From: Gnetum montanum
Lineage: Eukaryota; Streptophyta; Gnetopsida; Gnetales; Gnetaceae
Direction of reading: 5' to 3'
NCBI GenBank assembly: GCA_015680685.1
Contig: MNCI01006052.1
Location: 362,126 to 426,125 of the forward strand
DNA: 64,000 nt
Shown here: positions 1 to 12,219 of the stretch, piece after piece
How positions within the stretch are numbered: position 1 is the stretch's first letter
How the letters are laid out: each line of letters starts with the position of its first letter
Made by a program: the position numbers and the translations under genes
Notes under the pieces: model-generated
Seen by the model: only the letters and a program-made list of their open reading frames with translations
Databases searched by the model: none
Told to the model about the DNA's origin: nothing

Positions 1-219
1 AAGGGATAATTGCAACTCAGTTTCTTGATTCTTGTATAGTTAGATATAGCACAATTTACAAAGAAAAAATGATAATATAATGAGAAGAAATAGAGAATTC
101 AATTATAACAAATGATTGTACAATGAATACAATCAGGCTTTCACCTTTCCCAATGCACATCAAGTTGTCTTATAGTTGCTATGTTTATAAATCCTTCTCA
201 AAATTTGTGTAACAAATAA
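1..219. other. Unassigned left flank
   Basis: AT-rich sequence before the first LTR. No ORF, repeat or motif was recognised. It may be the insertion target of element I. Confidence 0.3.
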
Positions 220-1160
220 TGAACATCAATGTGTCACATCAATGGACCTCCATTGACATGGCCTCATCGATGGGTTCCCATCAACATGATTCCATTTACA
301 TGGTGTTGCCCTATTAATAGGAACATGTTGACGTAGAGTTTGTTGCATCCATCGGGCCCCATCGATGCAACCCAATAATAAAATTTATAAATACAAGCTC
401 ATAGCCATGTTTATGGTGAGTCATGTCATGGTTGTAGTAAAGCTCTTGCATTTTTTACATCTGAAAGTTAGAATATTTTTCTGAGTGCCTGCAGCAAGAG
501 TCATTGAGTATATGAATCTTTATTCAAGCACTGTTGTACTTGAGCATGATAGTATGTGCAGTAATAAAGATAAACTTCTTGATAAATCTTATAGCATTCT
601 CAATAGCTTAAATGTTTCATTCATGCATTTAGTATTTTCAGTTATTTATTCAATATTTCTTAGTAATTAAGCTAATTAAGTAATTAAACAAGATGAGCTA
701 AATAGCAATTAAGTAAACCATAAGTACAACTACTTCAAGCATGCATATGACGTTTGGTAATTCCAATAGCGCGTAACACTTGGTAACCTAGCAATGTTAT
801 ATGTGTTTAGGATGTCTATGGTAAGTGGAACTAGATACTTATGTTAGAACTAGTTAAATAATAGTTAGCCAATTAGATTAAAGTAGACATTAAATTACTT
901 TATTCTTTATCCTATTTAATTTAAGTACCAAAACCATAAAATATAAAATAATAAAAATCATATGCCTCAATTACAATTAACCATGCCTTTGTACATCACA
1001 AGTGTAATTAGGAAGACAATGAATGACTATTAGGGCAACTTTCACTTCCTAGAAGACTAGTGTATTGGAAGACATAGAGTCTATAGAGTTTGACTAGATC
1101 ACACGTGAACACTTCATGATTTTTATGGTTGGATGTAAAGGTACAATTCACTACTCATCA
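220..1160 (+). mobile_element. 5' LTR of element I (Ty3/gypsy, Athila-like)
   Basis: The right end CTACTCATCA is followed by one T and a tRNA-Asp-type primer binding site, which fixes the 3' border. The left border (TGAACATC) is tentative because no partner LTR is in the window. U3 carries repeated ATCAATG/ATCGATG-type motifs at 220-370, then a TATA box TATAAATA at 386-393. A poly(A) signal AATAAA lies near 571. This layout (short U3, TATA, AATAAA, long U5 ending in a conserved CTTGTGATTCATATGGTTG-type block) is shared by all LTRs of the window. Confidence 0.75.
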
Positions 1161-1161
1161 T

Positions 1162-1179
1162 TGGTGCCATTGCTAGGGA
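1162..1179 (+). other. Primer binding site, tRNA-Asp type (element I)
   Basis: TGGTGCCATTGCTAGGGA starts one base after the LTR. It is a C-to-T-decayed form of the TGGCGCCGTTGCCGGGGA site known from Athila-type plant elements, which is complementary to the 3' end of tRNA-Asp. Confidence 0.8.
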
Positions 1180-1304
1180 CTCTTTTTGTTTGAATGTACA
1201 CTAACTAGGAGTAGTAAGCATCATTAACATCATTGGATGAACCCTAAGGTCAACATCATTCTCACACATCATATAATCACACTGATGTTTTATTTGTTTG
1301 CAAA

Positions 1305-2015
1305 ATGTCTTCTTCTCATAGGCGTGACAATGCAAAATTGTTGGTCCCTTAAGAATGCAAGGTGGTATATACTCATCTAGATGAGTATGTGCCTAATTTT
1401 ACCTTCATCCTACATTAGGATGAATAACTGCAATGGTATGACATGGAAGGCAACATTATAATGCCTCCAAATCAATCTATGCCCATGATGTTGCTTCAAA
1501 CTCTTAAGAAGTTAAGCATCCAAGATCTTCAAGAGGAGTATGTTGTGCATGATTATGACTACAAGGACTACCATCCCACTAAAACACAACACCAGAGAGA
1601 TCGACACCAGAAGAAGAAATATGAGTTTGTGAAGGGAAAACAGTTCACCAATCTTTTGTTCCTACTGAACCAAGATGACAATGAGGACCCTCCCTTTGGG
1701 AGCTCTCAACATGAAAATTCTCCACCCCTTGTTATTGGTGATGAGGGTGTAGCCCTGAACCTATGGTCCACTATTAATAATCTAGGTTTAGGTAAAGATG
1801 GTATTCAAGGTAGGAGCCTAGAAAACGGCCAAGATAATAAGAAAACTAATGAACGTGGCCATGACAATCAAAGGGGAGTCAGTAGATATCATGGTGGAGG
1901 CAGTCCTCCTCCCTCTTTAACCTTTTCATATGAATCTTCCTCTTCCTCTTCTGATTCTGAAAAACACTACAAAAATAACAATCGTGATGGAGGTGAATAT
2001 CATGACAACAATAAC
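1305..2015 (+). pseudogene. gag, N-terminal part (element I), interrupted by element II
   Basis: Gag is the structural polyprotein that forms the virus-like particle. The ATG at 1305 opens MSSSHRRDN, the same start as in elements II and VII, and the frame runs to the insertion of element II. Early in-frame stops (near 1350 and 1415-1430) stand where relatives have Gln, so CAA/CAG became TAA/TAG. The open stretch from 1443 shows the family block DYHP..THQRD and then a low-complexity Ser/His/Arg/Glu tail. The capsid part resumes at 6404. It is not functional. Confidence 0.8.
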
Positions 2016-2922
2016 TGATGAGTGGCTAGGTACCCCTATGCCCAACCATGCGAATCATAGGCGTTCACACGTGACTCGGTTGAATTCCGTAGACTGTAAG
2101 CACTTCAGATACACCAAACCCCAACCAAAAAAACATTGTGTTAGAACAATCACTATCTTCCAAACCTCACTTATGATGTTTTGATTGCGATGGTTAAGAG
2201 AGATTGAGGCAAATGATTTTTATGCCTTTTTTTCATTTTATCTTCTAGCGTCTAAATCCTGAAATGAACTATAAGGAATGGAATATTACGTAATATATAA
2301 TTATCCTAATCTATATATTAACTCTTCCTAGCATAAGTATCTGATCCCATCTTTCGTGCACATCTTGAGCATCCCCTAACCACTACTGGGTTACCATATG
2401 TTAAGCATTGCTAGTTTGCCAAGTGTTGGGTTTACATTCGAGATGGTCGTACTTATGGTTTTTACAAACTATGAAAGAGTGATGATGATTAAAGTAATAA
2501 CAATGAAACTTAAGGAATTATTAAATCATAGAAATATTAAACTATTAAATTCATCAAATAACTAAGTCCAATTTCTACAAGGAATGCTTGAAAAGCTCAT
2601 CTTTATTTCCGGTCACACCAATGGGCTCAGGTACAATAGTGCTCGAATAAAGAGTTGAACACCTTTCTCACACATACTATGGGTACTTGGAAAATATTCT
2701 GACTCTCATAGAAAAAAACTACAAGAGATTCTCTACAACTACCAAAAAGGTACCTAAGTGTGGTGGAAGCACACTTATTTATAGGCTAGAATAGGCTCTG
2801 TGTAAACGGGGCCATGTAGATGCATGGACGGATGCATCGACGGGGCTGTGTCAACATGGCCACAGATACGAGGCCCTATATATGCAGCCTAGTCAATGCA
2901 TCGATTGCTTAACACTTCATCA
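2016..2922 (-). repeat. 3' LTR of element II
   Basis: It pairs with 5502-6403 over its full length, roughly 90 percent identical by eye. U3 (right side, 2780-2922) has repeated CATCGATG-like and GTATAGG/ACGGGGCC-like blocks. The minus-strand TATA box is GCCTATAAATAAGTG near 2775-2790. Confidence 0.9.
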
Positions 2923-2936
2923 TACCCCCACAACTG
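2923..2936 (-). other. Polypurine tract of element II
   Basis: On the minus strand this reads CAGTTGTGGGGGTA and directly abuts the 3' LTR start TGATGAAG. The ACTCAAGGATGAGTTTTTGC block before it is the usual context in this family. Confidence 0.8.
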
Positions 2937-3179
2937 AGCAAAAACTCATCCTTGAGTTTCATAACAATTTGGAAGGCATGAAGTTCTTATTACAACACAC
3001 ATGACACAACACCAACTTTACTGATGCATCAATTTCCCAAGTGTACAAAGAGGAACAAATTACAAAAATGGTGGTGTTCAGAGACAGAATTGAACACCCT
3101 AATGATCCTAAATTCTCTGTTATGCTAAAAGGTGCAAAAATTGCTAGAGAATATCACACCGTCCCTGGTTACGGTGTTT

Positions 3180-4215
3180 TTGATGAACCTTCACCAGCCC
3201 CTGGCACATGTGGCGGTGGTGGCATGGATGATGGTTTCCTTTCAGCAACTAAAACTTTTGAAGGTAACTAGAAAGCCTCCAAGAGAGCCCTCATTTTCTC
3301 TTCCTTACTTCTGGGATCGTTCACTATCCAAGTATCTTTGCCAATGTGTGCCAGGACTGGAACCTCCCAAGGACATGGAAGTGCAGGGAAGAGTTCTTTT
3401 AGATTAACAAATCAGGTTACAAACTACTTTTGTTCAATGTTGAATGGTTGGATTGATGTCTGCAGCTACTGGTAGTCATTCATTCATCGAGCCAAGTTCT
3501 CAACAATCTCACGTTGTCTTCAAAATTCATGCAAAGAACCTCGAGTTCCGCATTTGTTGTTTCCAATTTTTGTTTTGTCACTTTATGCACTTGGAACTCG
3601 CCCTGGTATAAAGAATGCAAGGTGGCCACTTACTTTTCTAGGTTAGACTGCAGTCTTCCAACTGTTAGCATAGCCAAGTTTGCATAATGAAGGTCATCCA
3701 ACTCCATGTACTCTATCATTTCTTCAATCTGTAGTTCCTTGAGATAGATTTCAACCTAGTTGTACACGTTCAACCCATCAAAGATGGGTTGCCACACCTT
3801 GCCTCCTTCCTGAAACTACTGGAGTTCTTGGTTCAATTTGGCCTTGGTAACTTCAATATGCTTTTCATTCACTTCCTTCTATAATCCCACTTGGTCCCTA
3901 TAATGATTTTTAATTTTCTTAAACTTAAGGGCTTCACTTTTCCAAGTAGCAATTTGAATGGCTAATTTCTATCGCAAGGCATGAACCTCCTCCATGGAAA
4001 GACTTTGATTTTTAGTGGCCAACCTCCTCACATCAGCGTTCACCCTAGCTAGCTCTTCCTACTGTTGGTGGATAAAGTTTTTCATATGCTAATTTTCATT
4101 ACCAACATTGTGCAAGCGATGAACTTCCACAGTCAACCTGATATTCTCTTAGCGAACCTTTGTCAAGTCCTTATTTAGATGATATGCACGAACGTCTACC
4201 AAGGACTTATCAAAG
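3180..4215 (-). pseudogene. aORF, C-terminal half (element II)
   Basis: Minus-strand translation with stops shows the coiled-coil block and the conserved spacer of the 3' ORF found in elements III, IV and V. Recognisable matches are EVHALR, HYRDQVG, WQPIFDGLN and EYMELDDLHYANLAMLT, which align with HYANLAMLTT at about 23430 in element III. The N-terminal half is absent because gag is fused directly upstream at about 4215. The C-terminal Pro-rich end is divergent. It is decayed by stops and frameshifts. Confidence 0.7.
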
Positions 4216-5338
4216 ATCACCAACTCTCATCGCACTCCATCTCTTGATTAATTCTGGTTCCAAAGACCAATACCAGCTTTCTACTTCTTTGATGAGTGTG
4301 TGAGGGAACAACTTAAGTTTTTTCCAATCATTATCGATATTCTGTAGGGTGTAAGCATCATGAAACTCTTGCAAATGAGTCTGTAGATCACAACTATATC
4401 CCACTTCAAAACTAGGGATGTTGTTCATGTTAATGTGCTTAATCCAGCTATCTTTCACATTCCTATTGGGTTATTTGAACTACCTCGGTGATATGGAGCA
4501 TGCTTCAAGTAGCCAACAATGGTTTATCTGAGTCATAGTCCTACTGAATGCCACGATGTCTGTGCTGATTTTGGCTGCCTCTCCTTTCTTGATAGTGAGG
4601 CTCACGTGATTGGTCACACACTCCCTCACGTCATTCCCTTTGGTCCTTATGACCACCATCACCTCACTCCTTTCTACCACAGTGACGATCGAAGTTAAAA
4701 CTGGATGAAGGTAGAGGGGAGTGAGAGGATGGAAAAGAGGGAGAAGAATTACCACTGCCCCAGTGTCGATCATACCCTCTACTCTGATGATAGCCTCGAT
4801 CTTCATGCCCATCTTTTCTTATGTCATGATTTCTCCTACATGAGCCTCCATCCTCCTAGGGGTCCCAGTCACATGATTTCTTATTTTGAATGATGCACTA
4901 AATGATCTGATTCCCTAGAGGAAGTTTGGCCAAATGGGAATAATGAAAAACAAGTTCTCCATAATCTTGCAACCCTCACAAGAATAAGGAGTTACTGAAC
5001 TATTTCCCCTTCATGTGTTCATACTGTTCTGCTTGTTGTTGGTCTTATACACATTGGGCCTCAATGGGACGATAGTCCTAGTAGTCATGGTCCTCCATGA
5101 TGTACTCCACACTGTGGTTCTAAATTCCTATTCTAGCAAGATTGTGAAATAGCATTCCAAGAGCTGATTGGTTAGGCGGTAGTATGATGTTGCCTTCCAT
5201 GTCCCGCCAGCGCAGATGCTCATCCTGATGTAGGATAAAGGTGAAGTCAGGAACATATTCATCTGGATGCATGTATACCACCTGACATTCTTGTGGCACA
5301 AGTGGGTTGGATCCATCTCACCTATGAGAAGAAGACAT
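4216..5338 (-). pseudogene. gag (element II)
   Basis: The start at 5338 gives MSSSHR, followed by the family block EYVPDFTFILHQDE. A low-complexity charged middle part follows. The capsid core (about 4216-4440) reads IKHINMNNIPSFE, FHDAYTLQNIDNDWKKLK and KEVESWYWSLEP, a typical retrotransposon gag domain. It stops abruptly where aORF sequence begins (about 4215), so zinc knuckle and protease are lost. Several stops and a frameshift are present. Confidence 0.75.
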
Positions 5339-5482
5339 GTTGGATGTTAGATAATCCACTAATTGGTGTACCTTACTTATTACTTAGACCGCCTAGCATG
5401 CATAGATTTTACTATCCTGGGTCTATTCCAATGACATGAATGATAATTTTCTAAGGTTAGATAGTGCATGTAAGACTAACAG

Positions 5483-5500
5483 TCCCTAGAAATGGCACCA
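5483..5500 (-). other. Primer binding site, tRNA-Asp type (element II)
   Basis: The minus strand reads TGGTGCCATTTCTAGGGA, one base from the end of the 5' LTR. Confidence 0.8.
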
Positions 5501-5501
5501 A

Positions 5502-6403
5502 TGATGAGCAGCTAGGTACCACTATGTCCAACCATGCGAATCATGGGCATTCACATGTGACTCGGTCGAATTTCGTAGACTGTAAGCACTTTGCATACAC
5601 CAAACCCCAACCAGCAAAACCTTGTGTTAGAAAGGTCATCTTCCCAACCTCACTTGTAATGTTCTGATTACGATGGTTAAGAGAGATTAAGGCAAATGAT
5701 TTTTATTTATTTTTTCACTTTATCTTCTAGCGTCTAAGTCTTGAAATGAACTATAAGGAATGGAATATTACGTAATCTATAATTATCCTAATCTATATCT
5801 TAACTCTTCCTAGCATAAGTATCTGATCCCATCTTTCGTGTACATCCTGAGCATCCCCTAACCACTATTGGGTTACCAGACGTTAAGCGTCATTAGGTTG
5901 CCAAGTGTTGGGTTTACATTCAAGATGGTTGTACTTATGGTTTTTAGAAACTATGAAAGAGTGATGACGATTAAAGTAATAACATTAAAACTTAAGGAAT
6001 TATTAAATCATATAAATATTAAACTATTAAATGCATCAAATAACTAAGTCCAATTGCTACAAGGAATGCTTAAAAAGCTCATCTTTATTGCCGGTTACAC
6101 CAATGGGCTCAGGTACATTAGTGCTTGAATAAAGAGTCGGATACCTTTCTCACACCTACTACAGGCACTTGGAAAACATTCTAACTCTCGTAGAAACAAA
6201 CTACAAGAGCTTTGCTACAACTACCAAAAGGTACCTAAGTGTGGTGGAAGCACACTTATTTATAGGCTAGAATAGGATTTGCGTAAACTGGGCCACGTAG
6301 ACACATCGATGGATGGGTCGATGAGGTCGCATCGATGTGGCCGCGTATACGGGGCCCCGTATACGTGGCCTAGTCAATGCATCGACTGCTTAGCACTTCA
6401 TCA
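5502..6403 (-). repeat. 5' LTR of element II
   Basis: Partner of 2016-2922. Its U3 (6290-6403) has clearer copies of the repeated motifs: CATCGATG several times and the palindromic blocks GTATACGGGGCCCCGTATAC and TCGATGCATTGA. The minus-strand TATA box lies near 6255-6266. Confidence 0.9.
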
Positions 6404-6715
6404 ATAATGATCATTGAGCCCATAATGAATGAAGGGGTAATAGAGGACATCATCGACAACAAAAAATAATGATGATGAACCTTTGCTAGCAACTTGAAGC
6501 ATGCTAAATATTGTAGAAGATGTAAGAATTCCAACTAGGCATGTGAGAGATAGTTAGATCAAGCACCTAGACATGAACAATATTCCAAGATTTGAGGGGG
6601 GATATAACTCTAATCTGCAAATCCAGCTATAAGCCTTTCATAATGTGTGCACCTTACAAAATATAGAAAATGACTAGCAAAAATTGAAGCTATCTTTTCC
6701 CAAGACTTCTTATTG
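6404..6715 (+). pseudogene. gag, capsid part (element I), after the nested insertion
   Basis: Sequence resumes the gag broken at 2015. It contains the block corresponding to IKHLDMNNIPRFEGGYN, FHNVCTLQNIEND and KLK, colinear with elements II, III and IV. It ends at about 6715 where minus-strand transposase sequence starts, so the rest of element I is lost or displaced. Confidence 0.7.
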
Positions 6716-8189
6716 AAATATCTATCTTTCTTGTTAATGAAATGTCCTATAGCTTTAATTCTTGAATTATGCCAATAATATAGGTGTACCTTGTCAATTT
6801 CTATATAAGCCAATCAATTCTTAGGTATTTTCTATTTTTTATATCTCTTAAAATTTTTCCCTTTAAAAATCCATGGTATGACTCGACAACATTATTTGTG
6901 TGTTCTTATGCATGGGGAATATCATGGAATGCTTTTGCTCACATCTTTGAAAACAAAGGGTTAAAGACAAAAAATTAGTGAAAAAATGGGCAAATAGTAT
7001 ATGAGTGTGAATATGAACTTTTATGAAATCATATAAAGAAATGAAAACTCCCTAAATTTTTCTCCATTTAATCCCTATTATTTTAAGTATTTAATGAATA
7101 CTGAGTTCTCTAGAAACTTGTCAATAAATTTGTCTATTCCCACAACAACATCTATAATAGTTTTACATTCATTCATAATATGATTAAGATGATCACTCAT
7201 TACTTTTCTCTAATTGGAATCTCTATCTTTGGTTGCCAACTTCTTCCTCCATGCCCTCCAAACATGCCAAATGCATAAAAAAAATTTGCTACCAAAAGCA
7301 AACCTATTAAATTATCAAATCTAAACACATGTTAAGATATCTCAAACCAAGTTAGCGTGATTTTAGGTATGTTTTCAAATGCCTTAAAAGTTACCTCACT
7401 ACATTCATATTTACCTTTGAGTCATCTATCATGAAAGTATTTACCATCCAATTAGGATCCTTAGCCTTGCTTCTTTGATGGAGTTCTGAAAGCCAACATC
7501 TTATATCAGTTTTTGTGTACCTTGAGGATACCACCCATGCAACTAGAAGTCCATTTAATATGAATCAAAATCCATCATGGTATGAATATGAAACTACAAA
7601 GAGAACCACATGTTTGTAATCAGTCACTAATTCTACTATCACACCAACAATTTTTTTAAATGGAATAATAGCATCCATTATTGAAACTTACATCATATTT
7701 GTTTTGTTGAAAGTGGAATCCATTGCAAGGATACTAAATTAAGATAGAAATATCATCTTTTTAAACATCCAAGATGATTGCAACCCAATGATCAATGGGA
7801 CACCTTGTTCTTGGTTCTCTTCCTAGTAGTAAAAGAAAAAATCATTGGTCGTTTGGTACCATAGCCACGTACTGATTTTGTCATGATTACTTTTCTTGTA
7901 ATTAGGGGTTACATTTTTGCAAATGTTGTATATGTTTTTTTTATTAAGAAAAATATCCCTCTTTCTTAATAGCCCAAACTCCTATCCTCTCTTAAAATGA
8001 TCTTTTATATACCTCTCATAGATGAGATCTACTAGTAATCCTTCCATCCATAAACACACTATCTTTTGATGCACCTCATTGAAAATGTGTATGGATTGTG
8101 AGTTTATTTTATCTATCATGGGACCAAGCAAGCCATGATAGTAAGCTCCTAATGTGTCAATATGATTCATTTCTTTATATATAATACAT
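6716..8189 (-). pseudogene. MULE-type (Mutator-like) transposase, middle and C-terminal part
   Basis: Minus-strand translation reads, with stops and frameshifts: DFFFYY.EENQEQGVPLIIG, AMDSTF (first catalytic Asp region, about 7730), VAWVVSSRYTKTDIRCWLSE, NWMVNTFMIDDS (second Asp, about 7430), CIWHVWRAWRKK (about 7250) and finally HTNNVVESYHGFLKGK (catalytic Glu region, about 6880). This order is that of plant MULE/FAR1-like transposases. The N-terminal part is at 25006-25560, separated by element III. Many stops make it non-coding now. A domesticated FAR1-like gene is the alternative; the two cannot be told apart from a broken copy. Confidence 0.7.
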
Positions 8190-9061
8190 TGATAAATCAA
8201 TTTTGTTGACTATGATATTGGGCATCTGATCCTTGATATTGGGGCACAAGCTATGATGTTAAATATTTGATATTGCAAATGCATGTAGGCCTATAAATAG
8301 GACACTTAGGTGCATAGTCCACAAAAAATTCTCATTCCAACTTAGCAAAATTTTTTTAGTGTTTTTTTCTTGATTTTAGTACTTATCACTTAATAGTGTA
8401 CGCTCGCAGTGTAATGTTGACTGAATGAACGAAGTCTTTATTCAACTAGAATGTACTTGGACACGTTTCATGACTAGAACTAAAGATCAAGATTACTTTG
8501 CACCATTGCAGCATCACTTAGATTTCTTACTATTCACTTAGAATAATATTTACTATTTTCACTTAGCTTACTGATTACTGCTTGCTTAGTTACTATTTAC
8601 TTTCACATGAACTTTACTCTTACTTGGTTAAGTCGAATGGATATGATTGATTTTGAGTGTTAAGTATGATCATTTGGTAACCTAGGACTATTATCACTTG
8701 GTTTACCCAATAGAGAAGTACTTGGTAATCCCAGTAATGATTACATAAGTCCAAGACATGTGTGGAGAATCAAGATCAAATGACCATTACCTAGGATATA
8801 CTAAATTCATTTACTATTTTTACTTAGATTTAGAAACCACTTCATTTACCTTATGTTCACTAGGAGTAATATGGATCATAAAACATCAATTATCATACAC
8901 CTAATCATGAGTTAAACCATATGCATCGATTTTACTAGCTCACGTGGAAGACAACAATCATGAACTTAAACAAATTGCTAGCATAATCACATTACTTTAT
9001 CCATGAAATTCAGCCAAGTTACACATGAACACTTGTATCTCATATGATTGGATGTTGGATT
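8190..9061 (+). repeat. LTR of element III, duplicated and 3'-truncated copy
   Basis: It starts TGATAAATCA exactly as the LTRs at 12220 and 24111, after the same MULE junction. GATATTGG-type motifs lie at 8210-8275, then CCTATAAATAGG near 8290. The last about 45 bp, the PBS and the gag start are deleted. Confidence 0.85.
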
Positions 9062-9079
9062 ATCAATCTTTCATCTTTC

Positions 9080-11340
9080 ATTAGGACAATCAAATGATGT
9101 GGAGGGACATGTAAGGCAACATAGTCCTACCTCCTGAATGTGCAACACTTAACATGCTTCAAACTACCTTAAGGAGAATGCATTTGGACTAGATCCAAGA
9201 AGGGTATCATGTGACTCAGCACATGACAAGACCCTATGAACCCACAAAGGAGCAGATGGGAAGAGATGCTACCATGGAGATTAAACATGTACACAACAAA
9301 GGGAAGTAGGTCAACACTTCTATTATCTTGGAAGAACTTGATGTTGATGCATTTATTTCAAAATAACTCCACAAAAATCATGAGGAGCCTGCAAAAACAC
9401 CTATCATCAGACTTGAGGAACCTATTAAAGCCCAACTTCATTCCACTTTAGCAGAGACATCAAAGAGGGATACTAATGACTCAAGGTATAAGCAAGACTC
9501 AAGTCCAAGGGTTCTTACCAAATCCTATAAAGAAGCATACAAGATCCATGAAAGAAAACTAAGCTAGCATCATTCTCCTACTACCTCATTTTCCTCATTA
9601 AGATCATCAGAGGACTTTGATAGAAGATGACATAAGTACTAGAACTATGATAGGAAAGAAATAAAAATTCATGATCATCATGATTGATATTCAAGGCACT
9701 TTGATACAAAAGATGAAGATCATGAATGAAGAAGATGAATGGATCAAAAAAAAGGATCAAGAGAGGCATGAGCACAAAAGAGGTCACCACTACAACATAG
9801 CATATGAACCCAACCATGATGATGAATCCCTTATGAAAACCTAAAGCATGATAAACATCCAAGAAGCTATCCACATACCAACTAGTCATGTGAGGGATAG
9901 TTGAATCAAATAGCTAGACATGAACAACATGTCAGGATTTGAATGTCACTATAATGTTAATCCACAATATCACCTTCAATCTTTCCATGATGCCTATTCC
10001 CTCTAAAACATCAAGAGTGATTGGTAGAAGTTGAAGGTGTTTCCTAGAACACTTGTGGTGTTTCCTAGAACACTTGTGAAAGAGGTAGAGAGTTGGTACA
10101 AGTCACTAGAACATAAATCAATTGAACTCTGTAGTACCATGCTTGAACTCTTTAATGATAAATACCATACTTATTCACAAGTATCTAACTTAAGAAAAAA
10201 AAATTTAGGGATGGAAATAAGGGACTTATGAGACTCTTGATGTGGCAATGGGTAGATACTATTCATTGTTACATTTGTGCCTAGGCCATAGAGATTTTTT
10301 CTAGGGAAAAAGCTTAAGCACATTGTAGATGGATTGTAGAGAAAAACCAAAGAGATCCTTGGGGTTTATGCCCAAGGAAGATTATTTTGATTAACCATCC
10401 ATCATGTTTAAAGACTAATTAACTAAGTTGCAAAGGAGGAAGGAGAACTCAGAAAGAGGGAATCAACTAAAGAGTATGATAGAGATTGATCAATCAAAAA
10501 AAGATATATGCGAATGTGCGATAAGTAAGAGGATGAAACCTTGGAAGATGTTATTCAAAAAAAGACTCTACCTATTCAAAAATTAGTCAATGATATAGTG
10601 GAAAAGGTAGAGAAAGTCTAGGATTCAATGGATGAAAAGTTTACTACAACCCTAAAGATTATGGAAGAAAAGACTGAACAAGAACTTAAAAAGGATAAGG
10701 AAAAGAAGAAGAAAAGAGCTAATGGACATGAGAGTTATAAGCACAAAGGAAACGTTACTACCATTGAATGGTACACTGACTCTAGTTCAAAGGAAGAGGA
10801 AGGATGCATTGTGTGCTAGTATGAATATCCTAAGGGATGTTATCCAATTATGGTCCACTTGCAAGAATTTGGGGTATATGCATTCAATCCAAGCTTTGTC
10901 AAAAAGCAAAGGCCCCAAATAATTTCTTATTCTCAAGGTAATATCAGGCAACCATTCCAGCTAACATATTACCTAAGCAGAGCCTACCCTCAACCACAGG
11001 ACCAATATCAGTAGTAGTGGTAGAAATTGTAGACATGGGAAATGCCACCACCAAGGCAAAAATATTCATATAGGAAACCAAACCCTTATTGATATTGCAT
11101 TCAACATCTAGTATCTCTAATACACACATCAATGCAAACTTCTTCTTCTTCTTATCCACCAAAATACTACAGACCTACTACTCCAATGATGGCTCATAAT
11201 CCCTATGCATATTCATGAATAACTAGCCCATCAAATCCCCCTTCCAATCCTTTGCCACCAATGCCATCGCCCACTATGAAAGGGGAATTACCATCACAAT
11301 GACAATAGAGAAAAGCTACAAGGGCAATAAATATACAGGT
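9080..11340 (+). pseudogene. gag (duplicated copy 1 of element III)
   Basis: Colinear with gag at 13390-15660. The capsid core near 9900-10230 reads LDMNNMSGFECHYN, KEVESWYKSLEHKS and ELFNDKYHTYSQVSNL. At 10033-10080 a short segment coding VFPRTLV is tandemly doubled. The contracted zinc knuckle (10805-10840) has its third ligand changed from His to Tyr (CAT to TAT). Stops mostly stand for Gln codons. The N-terminus is deleted. Confidence 0.7.
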
Positions 11341-11399
11341 GGAGGATCCTACCAACAATGCTAAGGGTCAGATAAAGAAATGTCGTTTCTTTAGGACAA

Positions 11400-11804
11400 G
11401 TCCAAAAAATCCTAGTAGAGTCAAAACTTCATCAAGATCAACTTCTTATATAACACATTCTCCTACCAACAATAAGCTTTCGACATCATTCAACAAAAAC
11501 GTCCAAACTTTCATGCTTATGGAAATCATCACCAACCATATTAAGGCAGGGCCACTCCTTAATAAGAGAATCAATCCAAGAATTCCTTTGATTTATCTAC
11601 GAGTAGTTGGAAATCTACCATGCAAAGCTCTATTAGAATTAGGTTCTGGGGTAAATTTGATCTCTTATGAAATATATCAAGCATATAACCTACCACCATG
11701 AAAAGAGCACAACATTAGGTTGGATCTTGTAGATTAGTCTATCACCATTACTTTAGAATAGATAGACCATGTAGTAACCACTATCAATGGGTGGTCTTAT
11801 CTAG
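11400..11804 (+). pseudogene. Aspartic protease, truncated (duplicated copy 1)
   Basis: Contains the protease active-site region, here LLELGSGVNLIS. The expected catalytic Asp is Glu, while copy 2 keeps Asp (DLGSG). The domain stops in TTINGWSYL where the duplication junction returns to the MULE fragment. Confidence 0.7.
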
Positions 11805-12219
11805 ATTATTGCAACCCAATGATCAATGGGACACCTTGTTCTTGGTCCTCTTCCTAGTAGTAAAATAAAAAATCACTAGTCATTTGGTACCATAGCCAGG
11901 TACTAATTTCTTCATAATCACTTTTCTTATAATTAATGGTTACATTTTTGCAAATGTTGTCCATGTTTTTTTAATAAGAAAAATATCCCTCTTTCTTAAT
12001 AGCCCAAACTCCTATCCTCCCTTAAAATGATCCTTTATATACCTCTCATAGATGAGATCTACAAGTAATCCTTCCATCCATAAACACACTATCTTCTTAT
12101 GCACCTCATTTAAAATGTGTATGGATTGTGAGTTTCTTTTATCTGTCATGGGAACAAGCAAGCCATGATAGTAAGCTCCTAATGTGTCAATATGATTCAT
12201 TTCTTTATATATAATACAT
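11805..12219 (-). pseudogene. MULE transposase fragment, duplicated copy
   Basis: Near-identical to 7776-8189; includes the stretch HIDTLGAYYHGLL. It ends at the LTR of element III. Confidence 0.8.

Larger units (their letters stand above)
2016..6403 (-). mobile_element. Element II: non-autonomous Athila-like LTR retrotransposon, nested in gag of element I
   Basis: Two direct LTRs of about 905 bp flank only about 2.6 kb of internal sequence. The ends are TGATGA...TCATCA. The five bases outside are ATAAC (2011-2015) and ATAAT (6404-6408), a target duplication with one change. Reading from the right, the order is 5' LTR, PBS, gag, the C-terminal half of aORF, polypurine tract and 3' LTR. Protease, RT, RNase H and integrase are all missing. 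Gag runs straight into the middle of aORF near 4215, so one large internal deletion (about 4220) explains the structure. It inserted after element I was in place. Confidence 0.9.
7776..11804. repeat. Tandem duplication, copy 1
   Basis: This block (MULE fragment, LTR, gag, start of protease) is repeated in the same order and orientation at 11805-16098. The MULE/LTR part is about 95-96 percent identical by eye. Copy 1 is shorter mainly because about 300 bp spanning the LTR end and PBS were lost at about 9061. Confidence 0.85.

Noticed and set aside
485-670. 61-codon frame in the first LTR
   Set aside because: Lies in R/U5 of the LTR, no conservation in other LTR copies.
4480-4893. Frames on both strands in 4480-4893
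   Set aside because: They are off-frame readings of the charged middle part of gag in element II.
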